64,000 nucleotides of DNA. Source: Platerodrilus igneus. Taxonomy: Eukaryota > Arthropoda > Insecta > Coleoptera > Lycidae. The stretch covers positions 1,527,001-1,591,000 of the forward strand of contig JARFIW010000881.1 in NCBI GenBank assembly GCA_036346225.1, written 5' to 3'. Below are positions 46,540 through 57,712 of the stretch, piece after piece. Under the pieces are notes generated by a model. The model did no database searches and was not told the origin of the DNA. It worked only from the letters and a program-made list of their open reading frames with translations. Both the position numbers and the translations under genes were made by a program. How positions within the stretch are numbered: position 1 is the stretch's first letter; every line of letters begins with the position of its first letter.

Positions 46540-47300
46540 CAAACTCCTCAAACATCCCATATTTCCTCTTCTACCAAACTAAACCAGATTTCCGCTTTGC
46601 GTTTTAACACAGAGCATACAACATTTAATTTCTGTCTTACATCCCCAATAATTGCTAGTATAACTTTTAAGTTGTTAAATAATAGCTTGGGATTAATTTT
46701 CACATTATCATAATATTTAGAAAGTCGGTTCAACGAAATGACGTTGCTACTGTACTTGACACCATTTAGATAAAGTAGTCTTGCTCGCTTTTCAAAATTT
46801 CGACCTCTACCTCCAATATACTAAGATTTCTACCAACTTCTCCAAATGCCTCCCTCGTATTTTGTCCTTTTTCTTATACAGTTTCTTGTAGATTACTCTC
46901 AGTACGATCAACATCATCCATCATATTTATATCTACCTTTGCCTCGGACATACTCGAGTTAACCACTTCTTGATGGTTTTGTTTAATAAGCAATGGAATG
47001 TAATTAAATCTATCATTAATTTATTTTATTTCTTAACAAGAGTCCTCACTATTTTGTTTTAATTCGTGACAGAATTGTTCATGAATTTCTTCTAATTTCT
47101 TATCTAAGTCTTAACCTAACACATCCAGATCTCGGCTGGATTTTCGACTTAATGCTTCCGGATATTTTGTTAGAAAGTTAATCATGTGTATCATATTGCG
47201 GTCTGCTTCTTCTTGAACTTCTCTGCCTCTTGTTTACATAGTTAGATCGTCAATCCTTTGTCATTCCGCCTTCTCAATAACAAACCGTCGTCAGATCCTA
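46540..47300 (-). pseudogene. gag-like retroelement relic
   Basis: Minus-strand reading gives SMSEAKVDINMMDDVDR (about 46950), a Glu/Lys-rich helical stretch, then NRLSKYYDNVKINPKLLF and VLKRKAEIWFSLVEEEIWDV (46733-46548). The pattern 'many charged helices, then L..KA..WF' resembles the capsid region of LTR-retrotransposon gag proteins. Stops are frequent. No protease or reverse transcriptase follows, so it is a fragment at most. The call is tentative. Confidence 0.4.
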
Positions 47301-47349
47301 TCAACAACCCTTCTGGTCTAAAGAAATTCTTTATTCTTTTCTTCGTTCC

Positions 47350-48890
47350 ATTTTATAGAAAAAAATTTTTCAAAAAGAACTAATTCACCCTGACCTAAAA
47401 AAATGTTCACAACGAGTTATTTAAAGTGAGCATCTAGAGTTACGAGAGTTTTAAAAATTTTATGCTCCTGCGTTGTGTTGCCAATAAAAATGCTATGTAG
47501 AAGTTTTCCTAGCCCCTACATTGATAACGTCGATATTTTGCTGTAATATTAGCCTAACAAAGACGTTAGCAGTCTTAAACACCCACCCTGACTAATATGA
47601 GAATGCAATGGATGCTTGCTTAATAGAAAATGTGAATTCATACCTTTTCGTGCCCTTTTTCGTCTGTGACTGGTTCAGCGAAAAATATACCAATAATTGA
47701 AATAAAATAAAAAAATGAAATATAACACAAAAATTTCAAGAAACATCTATGAACAACCTTTTATACATTCAAAAACATCTTTCTTTTACACACATTAGAT
47801 AAATAATCTATTATATACACACCCTAAGAAAAAGGATATCTTCCGACTAGCTAGAGCCTAAACTTCTGCGGAGGTCTCTGAGACATGGCCGTGGGTTCCT
47901 ATTACTGAATTAAACAAAAAAATTTAAGAAAGTTTTTGCAAATGTTAAATGAAAGTTTATGGTATGGAAATCTTAAGAAACATGTGTAGACGAATTAGCC
48001 TATAAATCGTTAATAATTAAGTCTCTGTTAGGATTGTACGTAAATGAAACTAGTTCTCATTTTCTAACAAGAGTGAGAGAGCACATGACTTGCAAACAAG
48101 AGGTTAAACCTGCAAGCTTATCTCAATATTGTTTACCTTAAACAAAAAATAAATTTTGACTTTATTAGTTCTTACTAGTCATTATTTTAAGTGCCTGCAT
48201 AAAAAAGACTTGCAATAACAAAAATAGTTTCTTTGTTTTACTACATCAGTATCTTCAAGCGATATCCTCAAATGGCATATAGAAGCGGTATCGTAAGCTC
48301 TAAACATTCCGTAAAAATCAAATTTGACAAACGTTAAACTGCATCAAGAATCCTAATCGGTAATCCATCGATGAAGAAAATTAAATACACTAATCACAAC
48401 GGCCCACTGCTATGTCACGATCGCTTGCTATTGCCAGTTCAGGCCTCATGTTCGCTATTTCAGATCTAACAATCAACTGGTTAGGAACTAGGAACGATAT
48501 ATCATTGTTATTCGACCCCACAAAGCAACAGGTGTCGTTACAAAATGTATTTGAATAAGAGCCTGTAGTTTCTACAACCCACTATACATTCTTAAAGACG
48601 AAAATGAAATGATTTTGAGACAATACTGAAACTCTAGTTAGGTGTATTATTAATAATGCATTGCCATTAGTAATTTATATAAAACCCGTTGACAAAATCG
48701 TATTTTGCAAAATAAGAAAATCAGGTTTTTGGCTTTTGCATACTGATTCCATTTTTAAAAAGCTTCTTTTAAGATTTTATCTTAGAATGTAAAACTATTA
48801 ATCAAATTTGATAAGGACTGTACAAACTACACATAATTGAGCCTTAAATAAATACCAATAAATTTTTGTGGTAAAAAATAATACTTTCAC
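47350..48890. other. stretch without a recognised gene
   Basis: AT-rich sequence with no recognised gene. A 42-bp tract at about 48676-48717 (AAAACCCGTTGACAAAATCG) returns as a direct repeat at 49417-49450. Confidence 0.4.
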
Positions 48891-49450
48891 TTATAAATAT
48901 TGTTCCGGCTTGTAGCAACACTATCTGCGACAAGTTTAACTCTTTCAGGATGTTTTTCTGCTTCCATCGGAGTCATACCAGTCGATCGGTGCTTGATGTT
49001 ATTATATTCTTCAATAACTTTAGGTAATATAATCATTTATAGATTTGCCATACCCATGACAAACATTTTAAAATAAGAATGTTACAGATTTGGTGGTCGT
49101 CACGGTTTAAGCTCCTATATAATTTAAGATGAAATCTGTAAGATTTTTTCTTAATCATCTGGAACCTTACCCTATAAAGCTTTTATATTTAAAATTAAGA
49201 CGACGATAAATTTTTAATGGATTCAATGTTATTGGATTAAAACTCTCTGTATAACAGTAATAAAGTAATTAACTAGGAAAATTTTGGAAAATTCGTTGAA
49301 GCAGAAGAAAAGGGTAAATAAGTCTCTATCAAAATCTATTTTATTAGAACGAGAATTGTGGAAATAAACAAAATTATATATACTAAACTATTTTACATCA
49401 ATTATTAATTTATGTAAAACCCGTTGACAAAATCGTGTTCTGCAAAATCT
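48672..49450. repeat. direct repeat pair around the integrase fragment
   Basis: AAAACCCGTTGACAAAATCG occurs at about 48680 and 49417, with about 42 bp of wider similarity (for example AATTTATRTAAAACCC and TTYTGCAAAAT). The two copies bracket the integrase fragment about 740 bp apart. They might be eroded ends of one element. Confidence 0.5.
48915..49035 (-). pseudogene. rve-type integrase fragment
   Basis: On the minus strand LPKVIEEYNNIKHRSTGMTP continues with MEAEKHPERVKLVADSVATS. The YNN..HRSTGMTP.EA signature is typical of the end of the catalytic core in rve-type integrases from LTR retrotransposons and Polintons. The catalytic residues upstream are not readable, so the parent element cannot be assigned. 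Confidence 0.5.
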
Positions 49451-49949
49451 AGATTTGAACCCTATGCGCCTAATAGAAGACCCCGTACCAGATCAAGATA
49501 TTGGGAGTCTACAAATTTCTTTTAAAGAAATAAATTTGAATAGAAAATAGAAGTTTTAATCTGAGACTTTTTATTTGTATATAATTTATACAAATTTTAG
49601 CAATAAGTTCATTAATCTATATCTGTTAATCAGGTTTTGTGATAAGGTCTTAAACAAAGTTTTTATGAGTTGATTTTACAAATACTGTTATTTTAAAACG
49701 AAACCATTTCTATAAATGCCTTCTTCAAACATGCACTTTTTACCGAGTAAGTTTTATCCAGATTATACAATAAGTGCTGTGTTGTGTAAGATTACATCCA
49801 GTGGTGAGCGATGTATCACTCATTAAAAGGTATATAAAATTAAAAGCATAACATTTTTAATTGAATTTAATGCTTTTGATCCTAAAATATTTAAAATATA
49901 GGGGTTTTTAATGTTAAGTCTTTTGACCTAAGTTAAATGTAAAGAAGAA

Positions 49950-50520
49950 TTGTAAATTTAAAAACCTGTAGTGTAATTAGGTCGTCATATTAATTATAGA
50001 AAGTAGAACACAATGCAATGGTCAATGATAAGTGTCAACTATAAAAGTATTTTGAAACTTCAAAGATTAACAAACTAAACAAAGTGTGCAGAAATTAAGT
50101 AAAATGGCTCGTAAGAAATGCGACCCAGATTGTGAATATATTAACCGAGTTTTAAAAATTAAGAAGAAGACAATAAACGTGAGTTCCGAATGGAACAGAA
50201 GATTCCAGATTTGAATCCTGGCAAGATCGCCATGTAAAGTCTCGTCAGGTGCGGTATAGGAAACAGACTCTTTTCCTGAAATAAAACAACAGTTCCATTT
50301 AAAAAATACGTTTCTTATCTTCTTCTTAATGTTTAATTTATTCACAATCTAGGTCGCATTCCTTACAAGCTGTTCTACTTAATTTCTGCACATGTAGTTT
50401 AGTTTGTTAATCTATACAGTTTCACAATACTTTCATAGTTGACACTTATTATTGACCATTGCATTGTGTTCTAGTTTCTATAATTAATATTACGCCCTAA
50501 TTACACTACAAACCGTAAAA
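49950..50520. mobile_element. fold-back element, about 560 bp
   Basis: Left arm 49955-50185 and right arm 50295-50520 are reverse complements, sharing GTAGTGTAATTAGG, AGAACACAATGCAATGGTCA, GATTAACAAACTAAAC and GCAGAAATTAAGTA. The loop of about 110 bp is unrelated. No coding capacity (a frame at 50067-50345 is accidental). It is typical of a non-autonomous fold-back or MITE-like element. Confidence 0.85.
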
Positions 50521-50889
50521 ACTTTATGATTTTGGTTTAGTAGTAAAAATAATTATTATTATATTTTTCGTAATGTTTATATAATTCCTGTTTAAGTTTA
50601 TAATAAGCCTCTAAATAATAAAAGAATCCTGCAATAACATGATTACACACTTAGGCGCCATGACTTGTTTTTCCTATCGAATCCTATGTATGATTTTAAT
50701 TGCTTTATCGTAAGACGATGTTAAACAATTCACTTACTCGAATGTGAACCGTTGATCGTCTTTCAAAACTACTTTTTACACTAGTTTGAAAGTTGGACTA
50801 TACACTCCCTTGCTAGCATAAAAGATATGGAAAAAATTATAAAACTTTAGCATATTACCCATAATCGAATCGATTCAAATTATGTTAAG

Positions 50890-51715
50890 AAATGGATTTT
50901 GCTAGTGTTAATGTTATAAGTGATGTGCGAGTACAAAAATTAAACATTAACCAACTAGTAGGTAAGACAACCCATACGTTAGGCGATTTTCCACCAAATT
51001 CTCGCCACCATATAATTGAAGTTGGGTATGCTTTATAAGGTGGTCTTCAACCTGTCATTCAAGTTATTTGCTGTAGTGGTATGTATGCAGATTCTGCGAT
51101 AACACTCATACCTGGATTGGAAGAAATTGTGTACTCTTCAAGTGAAATTTCAAATTCAACAATTTGCTCAAGATTCAAAATAAGTCAGATTAAATAGCTT
51201 GACTACTGGAGACGACGTTGTCGACATACAATTGGATCGAGATTTCAAATTGCAGCTGACCACCGCCTTTAATAGAAGTATATAGCTGTTGAATGATTTT
51301 GAAGAAGAAAATTCGTTCAACTTACAAATTGAGAAAAACCGAAACGCTATTGTGCTACCTGAGTACGAGTGCTTCAAATTATTGAGTTTACGTGAATTTC
51401 CCTGTTATAAATAGAAGAATTGAATTGTACGGGTTTTCAAAAATTTGATGAAACTTTTTTAGACGATATTGCACATGTATTTGGAAATAGTACAGAAAAA
51501 GAGAAGAGAGGGGTTAACCTGGTATTGGAGAGCGAGTACCACTCCAATAGTAATTTATTTAATAATATCACCAACGCAAATTATTTGATATTGTTGAAAA
51601 TACTTATTTGTCAACAGACACAGTATCAAGAAGATGTGAGTGTGAGACGATCACTCGTGCAATTGGAGACCACCTATTCAATTGGTTCAGTCTATCATAG
51701 TGGATGTTAGTATAG
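50890..51715 (+). pseudogene. decayed coding-like segment, unknown
   Basis: The plus strand in shifting frames reads MDFASVNVISDVRVQKLNIN, GKTTHTLGDFPPN, LQLTTAFNRSIQLLNDFEEE and NAIVLPEYECFKLLSLREF. A 96-codon frame follows at 51420-51710. Residue usage is protein-like and frame changes are few, which suggests a decayed gene. I do not recognise the family. A small DNA-binding or OB-fold protein from a mobile element is a guess without support. Confidence 0.3.
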
Positions 51716-51727
51716 ACACATTCAATA

Positions 51728-51730
<3 letters not shown>

Positions 51731-51772
<42 letters not shown>
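51731..51772. repeat. (AT)n microsatellite
   Basis: About 20 TA units, left flank of the tRNA-like segment. Confidence 0.9.
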
Positions 51773-51774
<2 letters not shown>

Positions 51775-51822
51775 TTTTAGTAATTAATTACACTAGGTAA
51801 GTTGATAAATACTATCGTATTA

Positions 51823-52086
51823 TAGTGAATAAGAAGAAATGATCATTTCAAATCGAAAGTTAGGTTGATGTATCGTTGTGAACACGATTTAAATTTGTAA
51901 ATTTCCCAATTGTGTCATCGGTCTCGGTGGCGTAATTGGTAAACGCATGGTTACGGCAAAACCAGGATACAGGTTCAAGTCCTGTCCAAGACCTTATATT
52001 TTCCATCTTTCTATTACTAGTTCGATTTAAAATGATCATTTGGGCTTTGCATAAAAGTCTAAGTTATTATTTCATCTTATTCACAA
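51823..52086. repeat. imperfect inverted repeat around the tRNA-like sequence
   Basis: GTGAATAAGAAGAAATGATC...AAATCGAA on the left (about 51823-51862) pairs with the reverse complement of 52023-52086, with about 30 extra bases in the right arm. The tRNA-like sequence lies in the loop. Both outer sides run into AT tracts. Confidence 0.5.
51921..51993 (+). tRNA. tRNA-like gene or relic, anticodon GGC (Ala) by structure
   Basis: A 73-base cloverleaf. The acceptor stem GTCTCGG/CCAAGAC has one mismatch. The D stem GCGT/ACGC, anticodon stem TGGTT/AACCA and T stem ACAGG/CCTGT all pair fully, and the T loop TTCAAGT is canonical. The A box (TGGCGTAATTGG) and B box (GGTTCAAGTCC) are intact, and a T run (TTTT) lies six bases downstream. 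The anticodon loop ACGGCAA gives GGC, but position 33 is C instead of the near-universal U, and the discriminator is C. It may be a tRNA-like element or a mutated transferred tRNA rather than a working nuclear tRNA-Ala, for which AGC would be usual. Confidence 0.55.
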
Positions 52087-52145
52087 TATATATATAGATA
52101 TATATATATATATATATATACATATATATATGTCATATATATATA

Positions 52146-52211
<66 letters not shown>
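52084..52211. repeat. (AT)n microsatellite
   Basis: About 128 bp of TA repeats with occasional G, C and TTAT interruptions. Confidence 0.9.
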
Positions 52212-52214
<3 letters not shown>

Positions 52215-52215
<1 letters not shown>

Positions 52216-53455
52216 TTCATAAAATTTTTAACTCTTAACTAACTTTTACTATTTTTTTATTGGTACTCACACATCACTTGTAACATTAGCACAAGCAAAT
52301 ATATATTTTATTGCCTGGTTTACTGGTAAGTAAGGACTTGCCAACTGTTGTTTTCTGCAATCCTTTAACATATACTGTTGTGCAAACGGGTATAAACTTT
52401 TGCAAGTACAGAGTTAAAAGTTCTGATGACAATCCGTTGGCTGAAGGAGTATCCCAGTCTCTTCGAGTAGGATTAATTATGAGACTTTCGGTATTCTTCA
52501 TATTTAGACCTACTACAACGCAACTTCTAATATACAATGTTGAATAAAACTACATAAAATGGGTAATAATTAAGAAAAATAACAGGCGCATTTTTAGCAA
52601 CTTTATTGTTAAAATCTGTCGGTAATTAAGAGGATCAATAAGCACATCTTTTAGCAATCTTTTCGACACAGTTTTGAAACATAGTGTCCGCAGAAAGAGT
52701 AAATTGTACAGCCAAATATTGAGGCAATTGAATATTTAATAGAAGCAGTGGATACGTTGTTAGCAACCTTAATGCTAAAATGTGGATATAATTAAGGGAA
52801 GGTACATTTTCTAGCGATCGTTTCATCAACATCAGATATAAAACGTCATTAGAAGGTAACATATAATTGAAAATTTTTTTACTATAAATAAAACAACCTC
52901 GTTCCGCCTAATTAGTTAAATATACACATTTATAGGTACAAATGAGTGTTTGGAAAAAAATTTACATCAGTAGTAATACTTTTACCTATAACTAAAATGC
53001 ATTTCAAGAAACAGTTCTTCGAGAAATGTTAAATGCAAGGCATATTTATAATAATTTTTAGAGTAAGATATTATGCAGGCTTAAAATCTCAAATTAAGAC
53101 TTAATAACGATTGCTTTTACCATTTTTAAAGGAGAGTTTAGCAAAAACTTCGGTTTTAGACTCTATAAAAATCTTAGACCTACTAAAAATATGCGAACTT
53201 GGTAATTGCATTATAAAAGATTGAAAACTATTAAAACACATTTCAAACAATTATAATCATGTTTGATTTGATGAATGTAAAAACTAATTAGAATAACCCA
53301 AGTTATGTATATAAAACGCAAGAAATAGATATCAAATTAGTACAGTTACAGGTTTTTTACATAAGTAAAACAGGGAAATATCTTTATAACGTTGTCCAGT
53401 TTGAATCTGAACAAAGATATGTAGAATTTTATTTGCAGTATTTAATAATATCCAT
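52215..53455. other. AT-rich stretch without a recognised gene
   Basis: No domain, RNA or transposon was recognised. Frames at 52286-52547 occur on both strands and are probably accidental. Confidence 0.4.
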
Positions 53456-53458
53456 TTG

Positions 53459-53895
53459 ACAAACCGCCCGGAAACAGGCCGCGCCAGGCCACCCAGAGGC
53501 AAACCGCACCAAGCCGCCCAGAAACAGGTCGCACCTGGTCATCTAAATGGTGGCCACAGGCCACACCTGGTCGCACCTGACCGTCTTAGACCGCCCAAAT
53601 CTGGGCACACCAGGCCGCCTAGAGGTCATCTAAATGGTGCCCACAGCCCACACCTGGCCGCACCTGGCCGTCTCAGGCCTCCCAGAAACAGGTCGTACAA
53701 GGCTGTTTTAGTAACCGTCTAAATGGTGGCCTCAGGTCACACCTGACCGCACTTGGCGTCTCAAGCCGCCCAAAGAGAGCTCAGTGGCTGTCTAAATGGT
53801 GGGCACAGTTCACACCTGGTCGCACCTGGCCGTCCAGAAACCGGTCGCAGGCCACCCTAAGGTAGATGCCAGACCGCACCGACCTGGCAGGTGGT
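53459..53895. repeat. GC-rich minisatellite in AT-rich surroundings
   Basis: About 430 bp built from short words (ACCGCCCA, GAAACAGGTCGCA, CACACCTGGTCGCACCTG, CATCTAAATGGTGGCCACAG) in a higher-order unit of roughly 80-90 bp. The tract TCTAAATGGTG recurs at about 53542, 53627, 53717 and 53792. Base composition jumps sharply against both flanks. A Pro/Arg/His-rich frame at 53456-53722 follows the repeat and is not taken as a gene. Confidence 0.85.
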
Positions 53896-53998
53896 CAAAC
53901 ACTTGGGGTCATCCAAAACCTATTATTATTTTTTAAAACAAAATAAAATTTTTAACACTTACAACTTTATTAAAAGCAATGCAAATACATAATATATG

Positions 53999-55073
53999 TT
54001 ATAGATTATTTAATTGTGGAAAAAATCTATTGACAACTTCTGTAAACAGGTTGTTCTCAAACATAAAGTCGTGAATAATCAAGGGTTCAAAATTTCTTGA
54101 TGATTCTAGCTCCATTCGAACGTTCACTGTCGCATTTTTGAGACTCTCAAATTGATGGCGACAGTTAATTACAAATATGGGTCCATCCTTAAACCTGTTG
54201 TAGTCCATTAAACATTTATTAGAAGTCTTTCTGGGGTAGTATTTTTCCATAAAAGCTGCATACTGCAGATACGCTGGTAAACAATCATTCTGCTCGAAAT
54301 CCAGGTTCATGCTGCGATGATGAGGGAACGCCTGAGAGTTCAGAAACCTCATTGGTTATATTAGCATTCGTAAAGCTATGTTTTCTTTCTTGTCATATTT
54401 ACCATTTTGAAGTGCCAGTAATGCTATCTCGTCTTTTCGGCTTCATTCGACACTTTAATTCTGTACACCTGCGACTTTGATTGAGGTAAAGATGGAAGTT
54501 CGTGTAGTTCCCAATTCCTGAATGCTATAATTATAGATGATTGATTCTGCATTTCGCAGAGCAGCGAGGTCTTGGCAAAGTCGCTTAACGTTATATGCGG
54601 AACTTCCCATGAGATTCATTTTATGCTAAAAGATACTGTATTTTTAGCAGACTTGTAATATTTCATATTTGACTTAGATTTAATTAAAATCAATTCCTAT
54701 GGCATGCTGACAGTAGCTTTCTTGTAATCTTAGAAAAATCCAAAAATGGTTTTAAGCGGTATAGTTCAACTAAAACAACCATCTTGGAATAAAGATTCTG
54801 ATTCCAGCCGGTGTGTACAATGGACTTTGTTTCTGATTCCTCCAGGGTCACTAGTCCATTAATGGTGCGAGTAATCCCAAGAATTCGACACACGTCGACT
54901 ATTTGATTATTCCCCAACTTGAATTGTATTTCTTCAAATAGAACGTAGGGGGATTTACTAGTGAACTCGTATGTTTTGACTGGATCTGTTGTCTGTTGTC
55001 TACTTACTAAAAATAAAACATCTGACTGTTGAGGCGTATGGTATCGTGTATTATATTTAGAATCAATAGGCAT
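53999..55073 (-). pseudogene. Polinton/adintovirus-type capsid-like protein, copy 2
   Basis: Minus-strand gene readable almost end to end. N-terminal frame 55073-54690: MPIDSKYNTRYHTPQQSDVL, SPYVLFEEIQFKLGNNQIVD, LGITRTINGLVTL and TRKLLSACHRN. The middle block, in shifting frames, has ISWEVPHITLSDFAKTSLL, AFRNWELHELPSLPQSKS and KVSNEAEKTR. The C-terminal frame 54352-53999 has FLNSQAFPHHRSMNLDFEQN, DGPIFVINCRHQFESLKNAT, NVRMELESSRNF and PLIIHDFMFENN. The block order is that of copy 1 at 37.2-38.2 kb, but the sequences are clearly diverged, so they come from different element lineages or old insertions. Two frameshifts and one stop (near 54357) disable it. The total, about 350 codons, suggests a nearly full-length gene. 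Confidence 0.62.
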
Positions 55074-55306
55074 TTCTTTAGATGTTTCTTATTTCTAGCC
55101 TAACACAAGTATATGTTTTTGGAGAAAAATTTACCAATTTCCGCAAGTGATCGGACTAATCTGATTGTAATGTTGTCGATTTCTGATACACTTAATGCGT
55201 AGTGCATAACGTGGTTAGGCTCCTTTTCTAGGTGGTACAGAGAGGCTGAATTCGAATATACTATGAGTCACAGTATTATTTCTAAACCATCCGGTGGTGA
55301 TATTAT

Positions 55307-55557
55307 TTGAGGTCACGGGTTCAAATCCCGACACGGTCCCCTTGAAAAATGTTAGGCGAGCATTTTTTTTACAAAAATACGCTTTTGTTCGAATGAAAGG
55401 TAAAATGGAGGTCCCGTGTGTCACGCACGTTAAAAATCCCTACCTTGCTTGTAACAGAAAGGATTCGGCAAAATTCAAAAATTTTCAAGTTAAAAAACAC
55501 TCGTTCTCTGGCCAATGTAGTACCTTCTGGTGGAGCATTGAAAATCACATGCAGGAT
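55307..55557 (+). mobile_element. tRNA-derived SINE, 5' truncated
   Basis: Begins at the B-box region (GAGGTCACGGGTTCAAATCC) and contains the family body to CACATGCAGGA. Short direct repeats GGTGATATT at 55296-55304 and 55559-55567 probably are the target-site duplication. It lies just upstream of the second capsid-like gene. Confidence 0.82.
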
Positions 55558-55769
55558 AGGTGATATTGGTTTCCACAAAAACGTTTAAGACCGATATTAT
55601 TTTCACTTGCTGGTCTGCAATATGTAATATGTTTGCAGCGAGTTAGAGATTGGTAAAACCCAAAATGGTTCCAAAATCAATCGGTATACTTCTTCGTACA
55701 GAACATTTCAACGTGTTATTGTTTGCACTTAGTTTGAAATAACTATGAATCTTCTCGTTAATGTTTGGA

Positions 55770-57000
55770 ATATTGCTGAACCACTGTTTGACATAGATGA
55801 GTTCTCGATAGATTTCGAAAAAAATATTATTATCCCAATCGCAAAAAAGTCAGGAGCTGATAGGTGTGAGAATTTTAGAATGGTTAGTTTAACTTCCCAC
55901 ACTTCCAAAATACTAACGATAATAATAAAAATAGAGTAGAAGCTTTGACTGAAAATTATTTAGGAGAAGAGCAATATGGTTTTTGTAAAAACTGAGGGAC
56001 TAGAGAACCGACACTAATGATTAGGGTAATTACCGAAAAAAGGTTACAAAAAATAAAAAGATTCATTTCGCGTTTGTAGATTTAGAAAAAGCATTTTATA
56101 AGGTTAATTGGATTGTTATGTTCAGGGTTTTGCGAAAAATGGGAATCTCTTATAGGGATAGAAAAATTATTTACAGTCTATATAAAAACCAAAGCTTGGT
56201 AATTAGATTTGATGAAGTAGAAAAGGAAGCTAAGAGTAGAAATCGTGTTAGACAGGGCTGTATACTATCTCCCTTGATTTTTAATGTTTATATTGAGAAA
56301 GCTTTAAACTTAGCTAGAGAGAGAAAAAAGAGATATGTGTTAGCGTACAGGGACAGAAAATAGACATATCATGTTTTGCAGATGATATAGCCATTATAGC
56401 AGAGACTAGAAAAGAGTTTTTAAATATTTTAGATGAGATATGGTAGCTAGAATAGCTCAAGCTAGAAAAATGTTTTTAAAAAAGAAAAACTTACTATTAG
56501 TTATTAGTATTAGTTTAGATAATAGAAAAAGTTTTTTTAAGTCGTACGTATGGAGCGTTCTATTATACGGTAGCGAGACTTGGACAATTAAAGAGGTAGA
56601 TAAGAAAAAAATAGAAGCTTTTGAAACTTGGTGTTGTAGCAGAACGTTAAAGATTAGTTGGACAGATAGAGTAACAAATAAGGAAGTTTATAGAAGTATA
56701 GGTGAGGAACCCTGTATGTAAAAACAATTAAAGGTCAGGAGAGATAAAATGATAGGGCAGCAGTTAGGTCATAAGGGACTGTTTAGAAAGGTCTTAGATT
56801 ATAGACTACCAAATAAAAATAGAGTATTAAGACCTAGACAAAGTTATATTAGTCAAATTATTAGAGATTTAGGATGTAAAGGGTATGTAGATCTTTTTAG
56901 ACTAGCTCAGAATAGAAAAGAATTTAGAGCTGCGTCACACCGACCTTAAGTAAGTTGGAAAACAAAAGAAAAAAAAATTAAAAATCAGTTAACTAAATGT
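55770..57000 (+). pseudogene. RTE-like retrotransposon, second family (copy 2)
   Basis: Plus-strand, 5'-truncated copy of the family at 15.6-18.1 kb. Blocks: DFEKNIIIPIAKKSGADRCE (55800), NFRMVSLTSHTSKILTIII, then MFRVLRKMGISYRDRKIIYS with RNRVRQGCILSPLIFNVYIE (56118-56300). The catalytic box survives out of frame as CFADDIAII near 56375. The C-terminal frame 56440-56721 has FFKSYVWSVLLYGSETWTIK, and 56749-56949 has a basic LFRLAQNRKEF end. About 200 bp around 56430 are deleted relative to copy 1. Nucleotide identity with copy 1 is high, which points to the same family. Confidence 0.87.
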
Positions 57001-57189
57001 CACCATGACATAATTCCCAGTTAGTTAGCGGTCTGGCATGTTGGCAGCGATTCGTTGGTTAAGCCTTACTATAACATATAATTTAACACTTTTACTTTTT
57101 TGGAGGGAATAACCAGGTAATATTTCATTTCCTTAAAAATGAGAATCATGTATACATGTTGGAGTTTTTGACAACCATCAGGTTGCTAA

Positions 57190-57374
57190 TATCTATGTAG
57201 AGCCAGGTAGATAAGAAAAAGTATAGGAAGACCTAGACCAAGCTATAGTAGTCAAATTATTAGAAATTTAGGATGTGAATGGTATGTAGAACTTTTTAGA
57301 CTAGCACAGAATAGAAAAGAAGTTAGAGCTGCGTCAAACCGACCCTAAGTAAGGTCGAAAACAAAATGATGATG
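57190..57374 (+). pseudogene. RTE-like 3' end (copy 3), inserted at the end of the protease gene
   Basis: The last 180 bp of the same RTE-like family (GAAGACCTAGACC, LFRLAQNRKEV region, CCGACCCTAAGTAAGGTCG) with a terminal ATGATGATG tail. It follows copy 2 by about 200 bp and ends directly at the 3' end of the protease relic, which suggests it inserted into that gene. Confidence 0.75.
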
Positions 57375-57377
57375 TTT

Positions 57378-57712
57378 GATAACATCCTGTATATTTTAAT
57401 ACTAAATGTTCGCAATTGTAGCTGTTGTAAGTCTGCTGCGATACACTATTGTAGTAAATTTCGCCACTCTAAAAATAACTCTCCACTTCTTTCGGGTCTC
57501 AAGCCTCCAAGTCTTCCAAGTTTTCGGTACCCTACTCAATGAGTACCCGGTCCTCTTGTTGTATCCAAGTTAATCACACTCGATTCGATTACACGCGGTT
57601 TAATCTTCTTCAGCTGATCTCTAGTAAAAGCGCCTCGAAAATTAGGAATATTTGATGCATATTTCCCTATATCCACGTCGGTGAGAGCTCTTCGAAGTAA
57701 CTTGTCTAGTTT
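57378..57712 (-). pseudogene. adenain-like cysteine protease of a Polinton-type element
   Basis: Proteases of the adenain/Ulp1 (C5/C48) type mature capsid proteins. The minus strand reads LRRALTDVDIGKYASN, NFRGAFTRDQLKKIKPR, SSVINLDTTRGPGTH with the catalytic His, then a TGA at 57536-57538 in place of the expected Trp. After a frame change come DPKEVESYF, IYYNSVSQQTYNSYNCEHLV, containing the Gln and catalytic Cys region (Cys codon 57412-57414), and KYTG. The order H ... Q ... NC(G/E)H is the family signature. It starts right at the end of the minor-capsid gene on the same strand. The C-terminus is cut by an RTE-like insertion. One stop and one frameshift disable it. Confidence 0.75.

Noticed and set aside
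53456..53722. 88-codon Pro/Arg/His-rich frame
   Set aside because: Follows the GC-rich minisatellite; no domain and no start context.
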